Under the pieces are notes generated by a model. It was not told where the DNA came from and did no database searches. It was given only the letters and a program-made list of their open reading frames with translations. From an uncultured Thalassolituus sp. (lineage in GTDB: Bacteria > Pseudomonadota > Gammaproteobacteria > Pseudomonadales > Oceanobacteraceae), in contig NZ_CATMFB010000006.1 of NCBI RefSeq assembly GCF_950066645.1, positions 124,001 to 188,000 of the forward strand: a stretch of DNA of 64,000 nt, read 5' to 3'. Of this stretch, positions 47,008-55,905 are shown one piece after another; position 1 is the first letter of the stretch, and the number at the start of each line of letters is the position of its first letter. The translations under genes and the position numbers were made by a program.

Positions 47008-48255
47008 ATGACAATAACGGGCCGGAGTGCTTTTCTAATCAATGCATGCCTTGCCGGAGGGCTGTCTGCCAGTCTCCCGACCCAGGCCATGGAGCTGACA
47101 GATAACTTTGAGTTTTCAGGTTTTGCCCGCATTGCAGCAGGTTTTCTGGACAGTGAAGATAAATATCTGGATGGCTACACCAATGATATTTCAGCCACTC
47201 AGCAATCTCTGATTGCGATCCAGCCTACCTATCACTTCACCGACAGTCTGTCGCTGACCAGCCAGCTGATTGCTCATTCCAGCGAAGACCGGGACTCAGG
47301 GGTTGAATGGCTCTATATGAGTTACCGGCCCAGCAGTGCATGGCATATCCGCGCCGGACGACTCCGCATGCCGTTTTTTTACTACAGTGACAGCGTGGAC
47401 GTTGGATATTCTTACCCCTGGATGACACCGCCACTGCAGGTATACAACAACTACCTGTTCTCGACATTTGACGGCGTCAGTGCCAGTTATTTCTATTCAG
47501 GCCCGGGATTCGGGCTCTACCTTGAAGGTTACTACGGTAACTATGAAGGCGACCTCTATCTGGCCGGTGGCAAAATTGATGTCGACGCCAAACTGACCGA
47601 CATGACCGGACTGGTCATGATGCTGCAACGTAATAATGTGGCTCTGCGTCTGTCTTATCATTCGGGCTTTAACCGCACGACCATTCCGCAGCTGGAGCCC
47701 CTGATCAATACGCTACGTCAGTATAATTTTAACGACAGCGCCGATTCCCTGGGATCAGACGGTGATGTACAGACCTGGCAGGTGTCCCTCAGTTACGATA
47801 CGCCGCTGAGCTTTTATCGCGCCGAATGGGTACATACCCGCACGCCTTTTGATCTCGCTTCCAATTTCAGCGGCTACTACGCCATGGCGGGCCGTAACAT
47901 TCAGGACTGGAGTGTCTTCCTGACCCTCGCTGGTACGGAATACAAAGACGTCAATCCCGAACGGGAGCTGCCTCCACCCTCCAACCCTCCGGCGACGGAG
48001 CTGGATCAGCTGTCCGCCGCCTACTACTCAGTGTTTGACCGGACCCCCAACGGCACCATTAACAGCATCAGTCTGGGCACCCGCTGGGACTTCCGCCCAC
48101 AAATGGCACTCAAGGCAGAAATTGGCTATTACGAAGAAAACTCTGAACGCAGTGGCTACTTCGATACGCCCACATCCGGAAGCTACCTGAACGGCAGTGA
48201 TCCCGAGAAAGAAAGCGCGACCCTCTATCAGGTTGGCTGGGAATGGATATTCTGA
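47008..48255 (+). CDS. outer-membrane porin-like beta-barrel protein
   Basis: A 415-residue exported protein. The signal peptide ends near residue 27 (SLPTQAMEL). The rest shows alternating hydrophobic/aromatic strands typical of a beta barrel (for example WLYMSYRPSSAWHIRAGRLRMPFFY, GLYLEGYYGNYEGDLYLAGG, MALKAEIGYYEENS) and ends in WEWIF with the C-terminal Phe used by the BAM machinery. No periplasmic extra domain is seen. It may be a substrate-specific porin. Its stop codon overlaps the start of the next gene (TGATG), so both are one translational unit. Confidence 0.85.
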   Translation: MTITGRSAFLINACLAGGLSASLPTQAMELTDNFEFSGFARIAAGFLDSEDKYLDGYTNDISATQQSLIAIQPTYHFTDSLSLTSQLIAHSSEDRDSGVEWLYMSYRPSSAWHIRAGRLRMPFFYYSDSVDVGYSYPWMTPPLQVYNNYLFSTFDGVSASYFYSGPGFGLYLEGYYGNYEGDLYLAGGKIDVDAKLTDMTGLVMMLQRNNVALRLSYHSGFNRTTIPQLEPLINTLRQYNFNDSADSLGSDGDVQTWQVSLSYDTPLSFYRAEWVHTRTPFDLASNFSGYYAMAGRNIQDWSVFLTLAGTEYKDVNPERELPPPSNPPATELDQLSAAYYSVFDRTPNGTINSISLGTRWDFRPQMALKAEIGYYEENSERSGYFDTPTSGSYLNGSDPEKESATLYQVGWEWIF

Positions 48256-48689
48256 TGAAGAGAATAACCCTCCGCCTGATACTGACCAGCTTACTGACTC
48301 TCGTCTGTAACAGCTCTGCCCTGGCAGACAGTTCGGACGATATTGTCGTTGTCGCCAATGTCAGTCACGAACAGGCAACGCTGACCCGCGAGCAGGTGAG
48401 AAACCTGTTTATGGGAGCGTCCGTTGGCTACCAGCTCTATCCTGTGGCACTGCCGCCACAGAACAGAACCCGCAGTCTGTTTAATGCCAAGGTCATCGGT
48501 ATGGCCGAATCACGTATTCAGTCGTACTGGGCCCAGATGAAATTTACCGGTCGTCTCACACCTCCTGAAGAAGTGCGTAACGAGCGCGAAATGCTGGCTT
48601 ATCTGACGCACAACAAAGGCAGTATCGGCTATCTGACGGCGGACACCGAGCTACCAGAGGATCTGGTCGTACTGTTCAGTACCGACTGA
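48255..48689 (+). CDS. small PstS-like periplasmic protein
   Basis: A 144-residue exported protein with a signal peptide (KRITLRLILTSLLTLVCNSSALA). The mature part has DIVVVANVSHEQATLTREQVRNLFMG and YWAQMKFTGRLTPPEEVRNE, features of the short phosphate-binding-like (PBP superfamily) proteins found beside porins and signalling proteins, with a terminal IGYLTADTELPEDLVVL that resembles the second lobe end of PstS. It is far shorter than a real PstS, so it is unlikely to serve a transporter; no pst genes are near. Start overlaps the porin stop. A terminator follows. Confidence 0.8.
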   Translation: MKRITLRLILTSLLTLVCNSSALADSSDDIVVVANVSHEQATLTREQVRNLFMGASVGYQLYPVALPPQNRTRSLFNAKVIGMAESRIQSYWAQMKFTGRLTPPEEVRNEREMLAYLTHNKGSIGYLTADTELPEDLVVLFSTD

Positions 48690-48708
48690 GACAATTACCG
48701 ATCTCCAG

Positions 48709-48732
48709 GGCCCGCAGATGCGGGCCTTTTTT
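48709..48732 (+). terminator. intrinsic terminator after the porin/PstS-like pair
   Basis: GGCCCGC/GCGGGCC 7-bp stem with an AGAT loop followed by TTTTTT, about 20 bases after the stop codon. Confidence 0.93.
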
Positions 48733-48768
48733 ATTTTACCTTCCTGTCTGTCGTAACCTGCAATTGAA

Positions 48769-48788
48769 TACTGTTTTTACATACAGTA
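48769..48788 (+). promoter_or_regulatory. LexA (SOS) box 1
   Basis: TACTGTTTTTACATACAGTA has a perfect CTGT-N8-ACAG core and TA at both ends. A TTGAAT hexamer at 48764-48769 is a possible -35. Bound LexA here would block transcription of imuA-imuB-dnaE2. Confidence 0.92.
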
Positions 48789-48806
48789 CTGTATATAAAA
48801 ACATGC
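48787..48806 (+). promoter_or_regulatory. LexA (SOS) box 2, abutting box 1
   Basis: TACTGTATATAAAAACATGC shares 18 of 20 positions with the E. coli umuDC operator as I recall it, with the right half degenerate (ACAT instead of ACAG). Its first two bases are the last two of box 1, so two LexA dimers would lie back to back, one helical turn and a half apart. Confidence 0.8.
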
Positions 48807-48819
48807 AGAGGTTAAGACT

Positions 48820-49488
48820 ATGTCACTGCAGAACGTTATTTCGGAGCGTCCTGAACTGCGCCCGCTGATGCGCAAAGGTCAGGTCTGGTCTGCTCAGCAA
48901 CATCACCCGGAGAAAACTCAGGCCCTCTCGACCGGCTACCCCGAGCTGGACCGTCAATTGCCCGGTGGCGGCTGGCAACCGGGTCAGATCTGCGAGATTT
49001 ATCACCCGCAGGCTGGCAGTGGTGAGCTGAGTATCATTGCACCGGCACTGGCACGCCTGAGTGAACAGCCCCGCTGGATTCTCTGGGTGGCCCCGCCTGC
49101 CATTCCTTACGCCCCTGCACTGGAACAGGCAGGAATCAACAGCCAGAGAGTGCTGATGGTTCACCCCAGGACCTACCAGGAAGCCGCATGGAGTATTGAA
49201 GAAGGCTTAAAAAGTGGCCACTGCAGCGCCGTACTTGGCTGGCTGAGCGAATGGGATAAGCAGCATATCCGCCGTCTGCAGATCGCCTGCCAGGAAAAGA
49301 ACGCTCACTGCTGGCTATGGCCTCAGCGCGAAGCGGACACCAGTGGTTCTCCGGCTCCGGTACGTATGCAGGTACGTCGCAACAGCAGCAGTACTCTGGA
49401 AGTGAATCTGCTCAAGTGTCGCGGCACCTGGCCCGGCACGCCGTTCACTGTATCGCTTCCACAAAGACCAGCAACACCCCACTGCTGA
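48820..49488 (+). CDS. imuA: ImuA, RecA-like SOS mutagenesis protein
   Basis: A 222-residue protein (also called SulA2 or ImuA). It has a degenerate RecA-like core: STGYPELDRQLPGGGWQPGQICEI at the start, then strand-helix units (WILWVAPPAIPYAPAL, RVLMVHPRTYQEAAWSIEEGL, AVLGWLSEWDKQHIRRLQIAC). A proper Walker A is not present (QAGSGE), so ATP hydrolysis is doubtful. In the mutasome ImuA helps recruit ImuB and DnaE2. It has an AGAGG ribosome site, directly after two LexA boxes, and overlaps imuB by one base. Confidence 0.93.
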   Translation: MSLQNVISERPELRPLMRKGQVWSAQQHHPEKTQALSTGYPELDRQLPGGGWQPGQICEIYHPQAGSGELSIIAPALARLSEQPRWILWVAPPAIPYAPALEQAGINSQRVLMVHPRTYQEAAWSIEEGLKSGHCSAVLGWLSEWDKQHIRRLQIACQEKNAHCWLWPQREADTSGSPAPVRMQVRRNSSSTLEVNLLKCRGTWPGTPFTVSLPQRPATPHC

Positions 49489-50891
49489 TGATGCGGGGTT
49501 GGCTCTATCTGCATTTTCCTGACCTGTACCGTCATAGTCTGGCTCAGGATTCTGCTCAGCCATTTGCGGTGCTGCATGCAACAGATTCCCGGGTGCTGCA
49601 GCTGAACAAAGCCGCAGAAAAGTACGGTATCGCCCGTGACATGCCGCTGGCCAGTGCGCTGTATCTCTGCCCTGAGCTGCATGCGCATACGCTGAACGAA
49701 GAACAACAGCGCCGCCTGCTGGAGCAGCGCGCTTTGTGGGCCTATCAGTTCTCAGCACAGATCTGCCCGGATCCGACTGAAGGCCTCTGGCTTGAGGCCG
49801 GCAGTATGCTCAGCCTGTTCGGCGGGCTGGACGCGTTCTGGGAACGGATTGCCAGTCAGTGCCAGCAACAACAGTGGCCGGTACAGATGGCCACCGGGCT
49901 CACCCCTCTGGCCGCGCGCTGGCTGGCGCTGGCCGACTCGGGTCGGCCGACCCTGAGCGCCGCCGCACTGCAACCCCTGCTCCAGTCTCTGCCACTGGAT
50001 CAGCTGCAGCTGGATCTGCACGATCTGGCGGCCCTGCAACGGCTTGGTATCAGTACTCTGGGCGAGCTGCTGCGTCTGCCTCTCGCGGAAACCGGACGAC
50101 GGATATCTGTGCGCCTGATGCAGCAGCTACGCCAGCTGCTGGGTGAAACACCTCTGCCCATGCAACGCTTCCAGCCCCCTCTGACCTTTCATGCCGATGT
50201 GCCTTTTCTCTATGAGGTGGAACACCGTAATGGCCTGCTTTTTCCGTTAAGCCGCCAGCTCGACAGCCTCAGTGGTTTTCTATGTCATCATCAGCTGGCT
50301 ACCCGCTGGCTCGATATTCAGCTGGTGCACCGCGAACCACCGGATACCCACTGGCGCTTTGGACTGGCCCGCCCAGAATACCGTCATGCAGAGCTGGTAC
50401 AGATCTGCCGCTATCAACTGGAGAAAAAACAGCTGCGTGCGCCGGTGCTGGAACTGCATCTGCGCTGCCAGCAGTTTCAGCCTCAGGTACAACGTCAGCA
50501 GACCTGCCTGAGTGATGATCAGAGCACGCCTGACGAAGATAACAGCCTGCTCAACCGCCTGCAGTCACGTCTGGGCACCGAGCAGCTGCAACGTATCAGC
50601 AGCAATGGCGACCCGCGACCAGAGTATTCCTGGCACCCCCTGTCTCTGGAACAGCAGAGTGCAGCCACGCCTGCCCGCGATCCCCGTGGGCGCCCGCTCT
50701 GGTTATTGCAGACGCCGTTACCCTGCTCTCCCCCGACGCAGATTCTCTGTGGTCCTGAGCGTATCGACGCGGGCTGGTGGGATCATCACCCGGTGCGGCG
50801 TGACTACTATCAGGTACTGGCACACGAACAGTTACTCTGGATTTTCCGTGATGATCAGGGGCAGTGGTTTATTCAGGGGTACTTTGCATGA
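49488..50891 (+). CDS. imuB: ImuB, Y-family polymerase-like protein
   Basis: A 467-residue Y-family polymerase homologue. It starts WLYLHFPDLYRHSL where real DinB/UmuC enzymes have the metal-binding aspartates (DxDxFYA); those acidic residues are absent, as in other ImuB proteins, which are catalytically dead and act as the hub linking ImuA, the beta clamp and DnaE2. It keeps LQRLGISTLGELLRLP (helix-hairpin-helix), little-finger region and the terminal GQWFIQGYFA typical of the family. An ATG at 49488 overlaps the imuA stop (TGATG); a second ATG follows at once at 49491. The 3' end overlaps dnaE2 by four bases. Confidence 0.94.
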   Translation: MMRGWLYLHFPDLYRHSLAQDSAQPFAVLHATDSRVLQLNKAAEKYGIARDMPLASALYLCPELHAHTLNEEQQRRLLEQRALWAYQFSAQICPDPTEGLWLEAGSMLSLFGGLDAFWERIASQCQQQQWPVQMATGLTPLAARWLALADSGRPTLSAAALQPLLQSLPLDQLQLDLHDLAALQRLGISTLGELLRLPLAETGRRISVRLMQQLRQLLGETPLPMQRFQPPLTFHADVPFLYEVEHRNGLLFPLSRQLDSLSGFLCHHQLATRWLDIQLVHREPPDTHWRFGLARPEYRHAELVQICRYQLEKKQLRAPVLELHLRCQQFQPQVQRQQTCLSDDQSTPDEDNSLLNRLQSRLGTEQLQRISSNGDPRPEYSWHPLSLEQQSAATPARDPRGRPLWLLQTPLPCSPPTQILCGPERIDAGWWDHHPVRRDYYQVLAHEQLLWIFRDDQGQWFIQGYFA

Positions 50892-53800
50892 CGGAGTACA
50901 GCGAACTGCACTGCCTGAGCAATTTCAGTTTTCTGCGCGGCGCCTCACATCCGGAAGAACTGGTGCAGCGTGCTGCTGCTCTGGGGTACCGGGCGCTGGC
51001 GCTGACAGACGAATGCTCGGTAGCTGGCGTTGTCTGCGCCCACCGCGAAATTGAAGAGCAGCAGCTCGACCTTCAGCTGATTGTTGGCAGTGAGTTCCGC
51101 CACCCCAGCGGTGTGTATGTACTGCTGGCTCCCGACCGCCAGGGCTACGCCGAACTCTGCACTCTGATCACCCGCTGCCGTCGCGCGGCGACGAAAGGAG
51201 AATACGAATTTGAACCACATATGCTGGCGGCACTGACGCATTGTCTGCTGCTCTGGCAACCCACTCCGGGGCAGGCGGCACAGTGGTACCCTCTGTTGCA
51301 GAAGAGCTTCCGCCCACCGGAATCAGACCGCCTCTGGCTACTGGCGGAACGTACGCTTGATGAGTACGACAGTGACACTTATGCCCCGATGCGGCAGCTC
51401 AGTAGCGAACTCTCACTGCCGGTAGTCGCAGCCAGTCATGTGCACATGCACCACCCCGACCGTCAGTCTCTGCAGGATTGCCTGACCGCCATCCGCCTGA
51501 ACCGCCCGGTAGCCAGTATTCGTGACCGCCTGTTTGCCAATGGTGAACGCCACCTGAGATCCGCGCGCAAACTCCAGCGCCTGTACCCTCAGGCATGGCT
51601 TCAGGCAACACAGGACATCACTCAGCGCTGCCGCTTCCATTTGAGCGAGATTGCCTATCAGTACCCGACTGACAGCGTTCCCGAAGGTCATCAGGCCAGC
51701 GATTACCTGCGTGAACTGGTCAATGACGGCATCAGCAAACGCTTCCCACAGGGGGCCTCCGACAGTATCCGCAACACCATAGAGAAAGAACTCACTCTGA
51801 TCAGCCAGAAGGGCTATGAGCACTATTTTATTACCCTGTATGACATCGTCCGCTTCGCCCGCTCGCGGAATATCATGTGTCAGGGGCGAGGCTCTGCCGC
51901 CAATTCCATTGTCTGCTATTGCCTGTTCTTAACCGAGGTAAACCCGGAGGAAGTACAGCTGCTGTTTGAGCGGTTTATTTCGGCAGAACGTCATGAACCA
52001 CCAGACATCGACATTGATTTCGAAAGTCAGAGGCGCGAAGAAGTTATTCAGCATATCTATCAGCGCTATGGTCGCGACCGTGCGGCGCTGGCAGCCACGG
52101 TCATCCGTTACCGGCCACGCAGCGCTCTGCGTGATGTGGCCAAAGCTCTGGGGCTGAACAGCACAGAACAGGAACAGCTGGTGTCCCGCTACGCCGGACG
52201 CTACCTGGGCAAAGACTGGATGGATCACGTCTTCAGTCAGAAGCCATCGCCACAACAGCCCCTGCTGCGGCGGCTGACCGAAGATATTCTGGGTTTCCCC
52301 CGGCATCTGTCCCAACACGTCGGTGGCTTTGTGATTACGGAAGGGTTGCTGCCATCTCTGGTTCCCGTCGAAAACGCCAGCATGGACGACCGCACGGTGA
52401 TTCAGTGGGATAAAGACGATCTGGAAACTCTGGGGCTGATGAAAGTCGATATTCTTGGCCTGGGCATGATGACAGCCATCCGCCGTAGTCTGAATCATCT
52501 GAAGCTGAGCATGAGTGACATTCCCCGTGGTGACGCTGCGACCTATCGTATGCTGCAGAAAGCCGATTCGATCGGAGTATTCCAGGTGGAAAGCCGGGCT
52601 CAGATGAACATGCTCCCGCGCCTGAAACCCCGCTGCTATTACGACCTTGTTGTCCAGGTCGCCATCGTGCGGCCAGGTCCGATTCATGGCGATATGGTGC
52701 ACCCATATCTGAAGCGCAGAAATGGCGATGAAGCGGCAGATTATCCCTTACCGGAACTCAAACCCATTCTTGAACGTACTTATGGTGTGCCCTTATTTCA
52801 GGAACAGGTCATCGCTTTCGCTATGGTAGCTGCGGACTTCAGCGCCGCCGAAGCTGACCAGCTGAGGCGCTCAATGGCCAGCTGGCGCAGGAAAGGTCAT
52901 ATGCACCGCCTGCAACAGCGCCTTGAAGAAAACATGCTGAAGAAGGGCTTTTCACCGGACTATATTCAACGCATCCAGCGCCAGCTTGAGGGCTTTGGTG
53001 AATATGGTTTTCCTGAATCTCATGCTGCCAGCTTTGCCCAGCTGGTCTACATCACTGCCTGGCTGAAATGCCACCACCCCGGCGTGTTTCTGGCCGCACT
53101 GCTGAACAGTCAGCCGATGGGATTTTACAGTCCGGCTCAGTTAATTCATGACGCGCGGCTGCACCAGGTCTGCGTACACCCGGTCGACATCAACCACAGC
53201 CAATGGGACCACCACTGTCAACAGGATGGCTCTGTCCGTCTCGGACTCCGGCTGGTCAAGGGCCTGACCCAGAACAGCGCGGTACGCCTGACAGAGCAAC
53301 GTCCGGCGGAAGGCTACCAGAGCATCAGTCAGTGTGTCCGGCGTGCAGCCCTGAACCGCCATGAGCGTGAAGCCCTGGCGTCAGCCGCTGCTTTTCAGGG
53401 GCTCAGTGAACACAGATACCACGCCCGCTGGCAGGTCTCTGACCCGGGTGCCAGCTATGAGGCACAGACTGAGCTGTTTGATCAGGACTCTCCGCAGCAT
53501 CACCTGTGGCCTCTGCAGGCGCCGGATGAGGTCGACAACCTGCTGGAAGACTATGCCAGCCTGGGCGTCACTCTTGGCCGTCATCCGATGGAGGTGCTGC
53601 GGGAACAGGGGCTGCTGGGCAGCAGTGTGACTGCCAGTGGTCTGCGACAGCAGGCTCACGGCAGTGAATGCTACCTCAGTGGTGTCGTCACCTGTCGTCA
53701 GCGACCCGGCACTGCCAGTGGCGTTACTTTTGTCACTCTGGAAGACGAAACCGGCTGCGCTAACGTTGTTGTCTGGCTGGCTACGGCAAAACGCCAGCTG

Positions 53801-53950
53801 CAGACATTAATGCACGCCAGACTACTGCAGGTGTATGGCAAGGTGGAGCAGGACCCCGACAGCGGCATTACTAATGTCATTGCCTACCGCCTGCTGGATC
53901 TCAGTGGCACGCTGGAGCGCCTGCAGACGCGCTCGCACGACTTTCACTGA
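50888..53950 (+). CDS. dnaE2: error-prone DNA polymerase DnaE2 (ImuC)
   Basis: A 1020-residue C-family polymerase. It has the PHP domain start (YSELHCLSNFSFLRGASHPEELV), the catalytic PDIDIDFESQRREEVI motif, the FPRHLSQHVGGFVI segment, and the C-terminal OB fold with GVTFVTLEDETG. It is about 145 residues shorter than replicative DnaE at 1455. DnaE2 carries out damage bypass synthesis in the SOS response, with ImuA and ImuB. The ATG at 50888 overlaps the imuB stop (ATGA), which is preferred over an earlier codon at 50864. No lexA copy is linked to the cassette, unlike in some relatives. Confidence 0.96.
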   Translation: MTEYSELHCLSNFSFLRGASHPEELVQRAAALGYRALALTDECSVAGVVCAHREIEEQQLDLQLIVGSEFRHPSGVYVLLAPDRQGYAELCTLITRCRRAATKGEYEFEPHMLAALTHCLLLWQPTPGQAAQWYPLLQKSFRPPESDRLWLLAERTLDEYDSDTYAPMRQLSSELSLPVVAASHVHMHHPDRQSLQDCLTAIRLNRPVASIRDRLFANGERHLRSARKLQRLYPQAWLQATQDITQRCRFHLSEIAYQYPTDSVPEGHQASDYLRELVNDGISKRFPQGASDSIRNTIEKELTLISQKGYEHYFITLYDIVRFARSRNIMCQGRGSAANSIVCYCLFLTEVNPEEVQLLFERFISAERHEPPDIDIDFESQRREEVIQHIYQRYGRDRAALAATVIRYRPRSALRDVAKALGLNSTEQEQLVSRYAGRYLGKDWMDHVFSQKPSPQQPLLRRLTEDILGFPRHLSQHVGGFVITEGLLPSLVPVENASMDDRTVIQWDKDDLETLGLMKVDILGLGMMTAIRRSLNHLKLSMSDIPRGDAATYRMLQKADSIGVFQVESRAQMNMLPRLKPRCYYDLVVQVAIVRPGPIHGDMVHPYLKRRNGDEAADYPLPELKPILERTYGVPLFQEQVIAFAMVAADFSAAEADQLRRSMASWRRKGHMHRLQQRLEENMLKKGFSPDYIQRIQRQLEGFGEYGFPESHAASFAQLVYITAWLKCHHPGVFLAALLNSQPMGFYSPAQLIHDARLHQVCVHPVDINHSQWDHHCQQDGSVRLGLRLVKGLTQNSAVRLTEQRPAEGYQSISQCVRRAALNRHEREALASAAAFQGLSEHRYHARWQVSDPGASYEAQTELFDQDSPQHHLWPLQAPDEVDNLLEDYASLGVTLGRHPMEVLREQGLLGSSVTASGLRQQAHGSECYLSGVVTCRQRPGTASGVTFVTLEDETGCANVVVWLATAKRQLQTLMHARLLQVYGKVEQDPDSGITNVIAYRLLDLSGTLERLQTRSHDFH

Positions 53951-54091
53951 CCCTCACACAAAGTGGCGCATTATAACCAATTACAATTCCGGCCAAACCC
54001 GGCCTTAGATGCCCGGAAAGGGGTGTGAAAGGTATCAGATAGCGACACCCGCCGTTATATTGCGCCACCCGACACTATGGAGACGTTATGC

Positions 54092-55873
54092 ATGAAGCAT
54101 TTAATTCTTACTGCCCTGGCGGGGGCAGCATTGGCCACCTCAGCCACCGCGATCGCGGGTAAATCCGACAAAGATCATCATCACGCTCACTTTGCTGGTA
54201 AGGCAGGATACGAAGTCTGGGCTTCCGACCAGTCAAATTCAGTCGCAGATGTTGCCTCCCGGGGCGTCGACGGCAGCTGGATATGGATCTGGGACTCCAG
54301 AGATATCAAGCGCCAGCTGCAGGGTGGCCCGGACGCTGTTGCAAAGCCATGCGGCCCACAACTGCTGAACCCTCTGGCTTCTGGTCCGTGTAACCTGCTC
54401 GATGTTTTTCCGGGAACACTGACCGAGTTTGATGCCGACGGACAACCGACCGGCAATACCCTCAGCGACCTGAATGGCTTCGGCCGTCTGCACGGCATGT
54501 TGCCGGACCCTCAGCAGCGCTACCTGAACGCTAATATGTTTGCTCCTTCCGGGGGTTACGTCGGGATTATTGACCGGAAGACCAAAGCCGCTGTTGCGCT
54601 TTTCCGGGTGACCGGAACAGACGTTGCCGGGACAGACACCCGCAGCGTTCATATGTCTTTCTGGAGCGAAAAAGGCGATGCCCTGCTGATCGCTAACCTT
54701 CACGGCAAAGTACTTGAGCGCATCGACGTCGAACGGGACCGTTTCGGGCGGATTACAGACGTCGCTTTTAATCGGACTGCCTCACTGGGCGTCGGCAAAA
54801 GCATGGCTGTAACCAGCTCAGCGACCGTATTCAAAGGCGCAAATGCCTGGGGTATGCCCCTGAAAGGCAGCATCACTGGTGATTACGATACCAGTGCCTT
54901 CAGCGATCTGACGCCTTCCGGCGCGTGCAAAGAAAATGGCTGCTCTTCGGGTGCCGACGGCGCGCTTGGCGGACGTCCGAATAACGTTATTATCTGCCCG
55001 GTTGCCAGCAGTAACGAGCATGTTTACGTGACCCTGGGCGGCGGTGGTCTGCTGGTTGCTGATCACAGCACAACGCCAATGACCATTGTTGGGGAGTATG
55101 GCAATCATGTCATCAACGGTGCAGGCTGTGGTGGCGTTGAAGCCAACGGACAGATGTTTATCAATGCAGGTGTATCTGCTTCCGGTGCCGGGGCCACTCA
55201 GTCAGTATTTACCATGTACTCACTGCAGGACGCCGATTTCAACCAGCCACAGGCGGAAAACACACCGGCTCCGTTGACCCTGTTCAAAGATGCAACCAAT
55301 ACCAGCACCGGCGGGAATCAGGAAGGAGCCATCAGCGAAAACAGCTCTGGTCAGCTTCCCGGTATCACAACCCGCCGGGATGCTCATGGCGCGGCAGCAA
55401 CCCGCAACGAACGCTACGTTCACAACGTTGACCGCATCCAGAATACGGTTGAAGTGTTCGACACCGTCAACCACACCCGCACCCACTATGATCTGACCTC
55501 CGCCGATGGTCAGGGGAATGGCGACGGGCCCTGCCTGGCGGCGTCAGTGAGTGACGATGCTCAGTTACCGGCCAATGACCCGGCACCCGACCTGATGGAA
55601 ATCACGCCTGACGGGAAATACTTTATGGTGGCACTGCGTGGCCCGACTCCAGTCTCAGTGACACACTCGGCGCAGGGTTCTTGCCCGGGCGTAGGAATTA
55701 TCGAGATTACCGGCAATGGCCAGAGCGGTCGCCTGGCAGGCGTTCTGCGCTCAAGTAATACCGTCGATAACGCCCCTGTCTCTGCACCGGGTGGACACGA
55801 GTACACCGGCGCGGAACGCAGCGATCCACACGCCGCCACCGTGATATCCAAACAACCAGTACGTATCCGCTAA
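54092..55873 (+). CDS. large secreted protein of unknown function (beta-propeller-like)
   Basis: A 593-residue exported protein with a signal peptide (KHLILTALAGAALATSATAIAG) followed by a histidine-rich run DKDHHHAHF. The mature sequence is rich in Gly/Asp/Asn/Thr and short strands such as YVGIIDRKTKAAVALFRVTG, ALLIANLHGKVLERIDVERDRFGRITDVAFN and LMEITPDGKYFMVALRG, a pattern of beta-propeller repeats (6-7 blades expected from length). Three or more cysteine pairs (KPCGPQLLNPLASGPCN, GACKENGCSSG, GAGCGG) suggest disulfides. I do not recognise the family. The ATG at 54092 is preferred to one at 54077 because GGAGA lies eight bases upstream. A terminator follows. Confidence 0.75.
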   Translation: MKHLILTALAGAALATSATAIAGKSDKDHHHAHFAGKAGYEVWASDQSNSVADVASRGVDGSWIWIWDSRDIKRQLQGGPDAVAKPCGPQLLNPLASGPCNLLDVFPGTLTEFDADGQPTGNTLSDLNGFGRLHGMLPDPQQRYLNANMFAPSGGYVGIIDRKTKAAVALFRVTGTDVAGTDTRSVHMSFWSEKGDALLIANLHGKVLERIDVERDRFGRITDVAFNRTASLGVGKSMAVTSSATVFKGANAWGMPLKGSITGDYDTSAFSDLTPSGACKENGCSSGADGALGGRPNNVIICPVASSNEHVYVTLGGGGLLVADHSTTPMTIVGEYGNHVINGAGCGGVEANGQMFINAGVSASGAGATQSVFTMYSLQDADFNQPQAENTPAPLTLFKDATNTSTGGNQEGAISENSSGQLPGITTRRDAHGAAATRNERYVHNVDRIQNTVEVFDTVNHTRTHYDLTSADGQGNGDGPCLAASVSDDAQLPANDPAPDLMEITPDGKYFMVALRGPTPVSVTHSAQGSCPGVGIIEITGNGQSGRLAGVLRSSNTVDNAPVSAPGGHEYTGAERSDPHAATVISKQPVRIR

Positions 55874-55874
55874 C

Positions 55875-55905
55875 AAAAAAGGCCGGTATCACACCGGCCT
55901 TTTTT
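55875..55905. terminator. bidirectional intrinsic terminator
   Basis: AAGGCCGGT/ACCGGCCTT 9-bp stem with a 5-base loop, A-run on the left and T-run on the right. It ends the secreted protein gene (plus) and ampG (minus). Confidence 0.94.
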
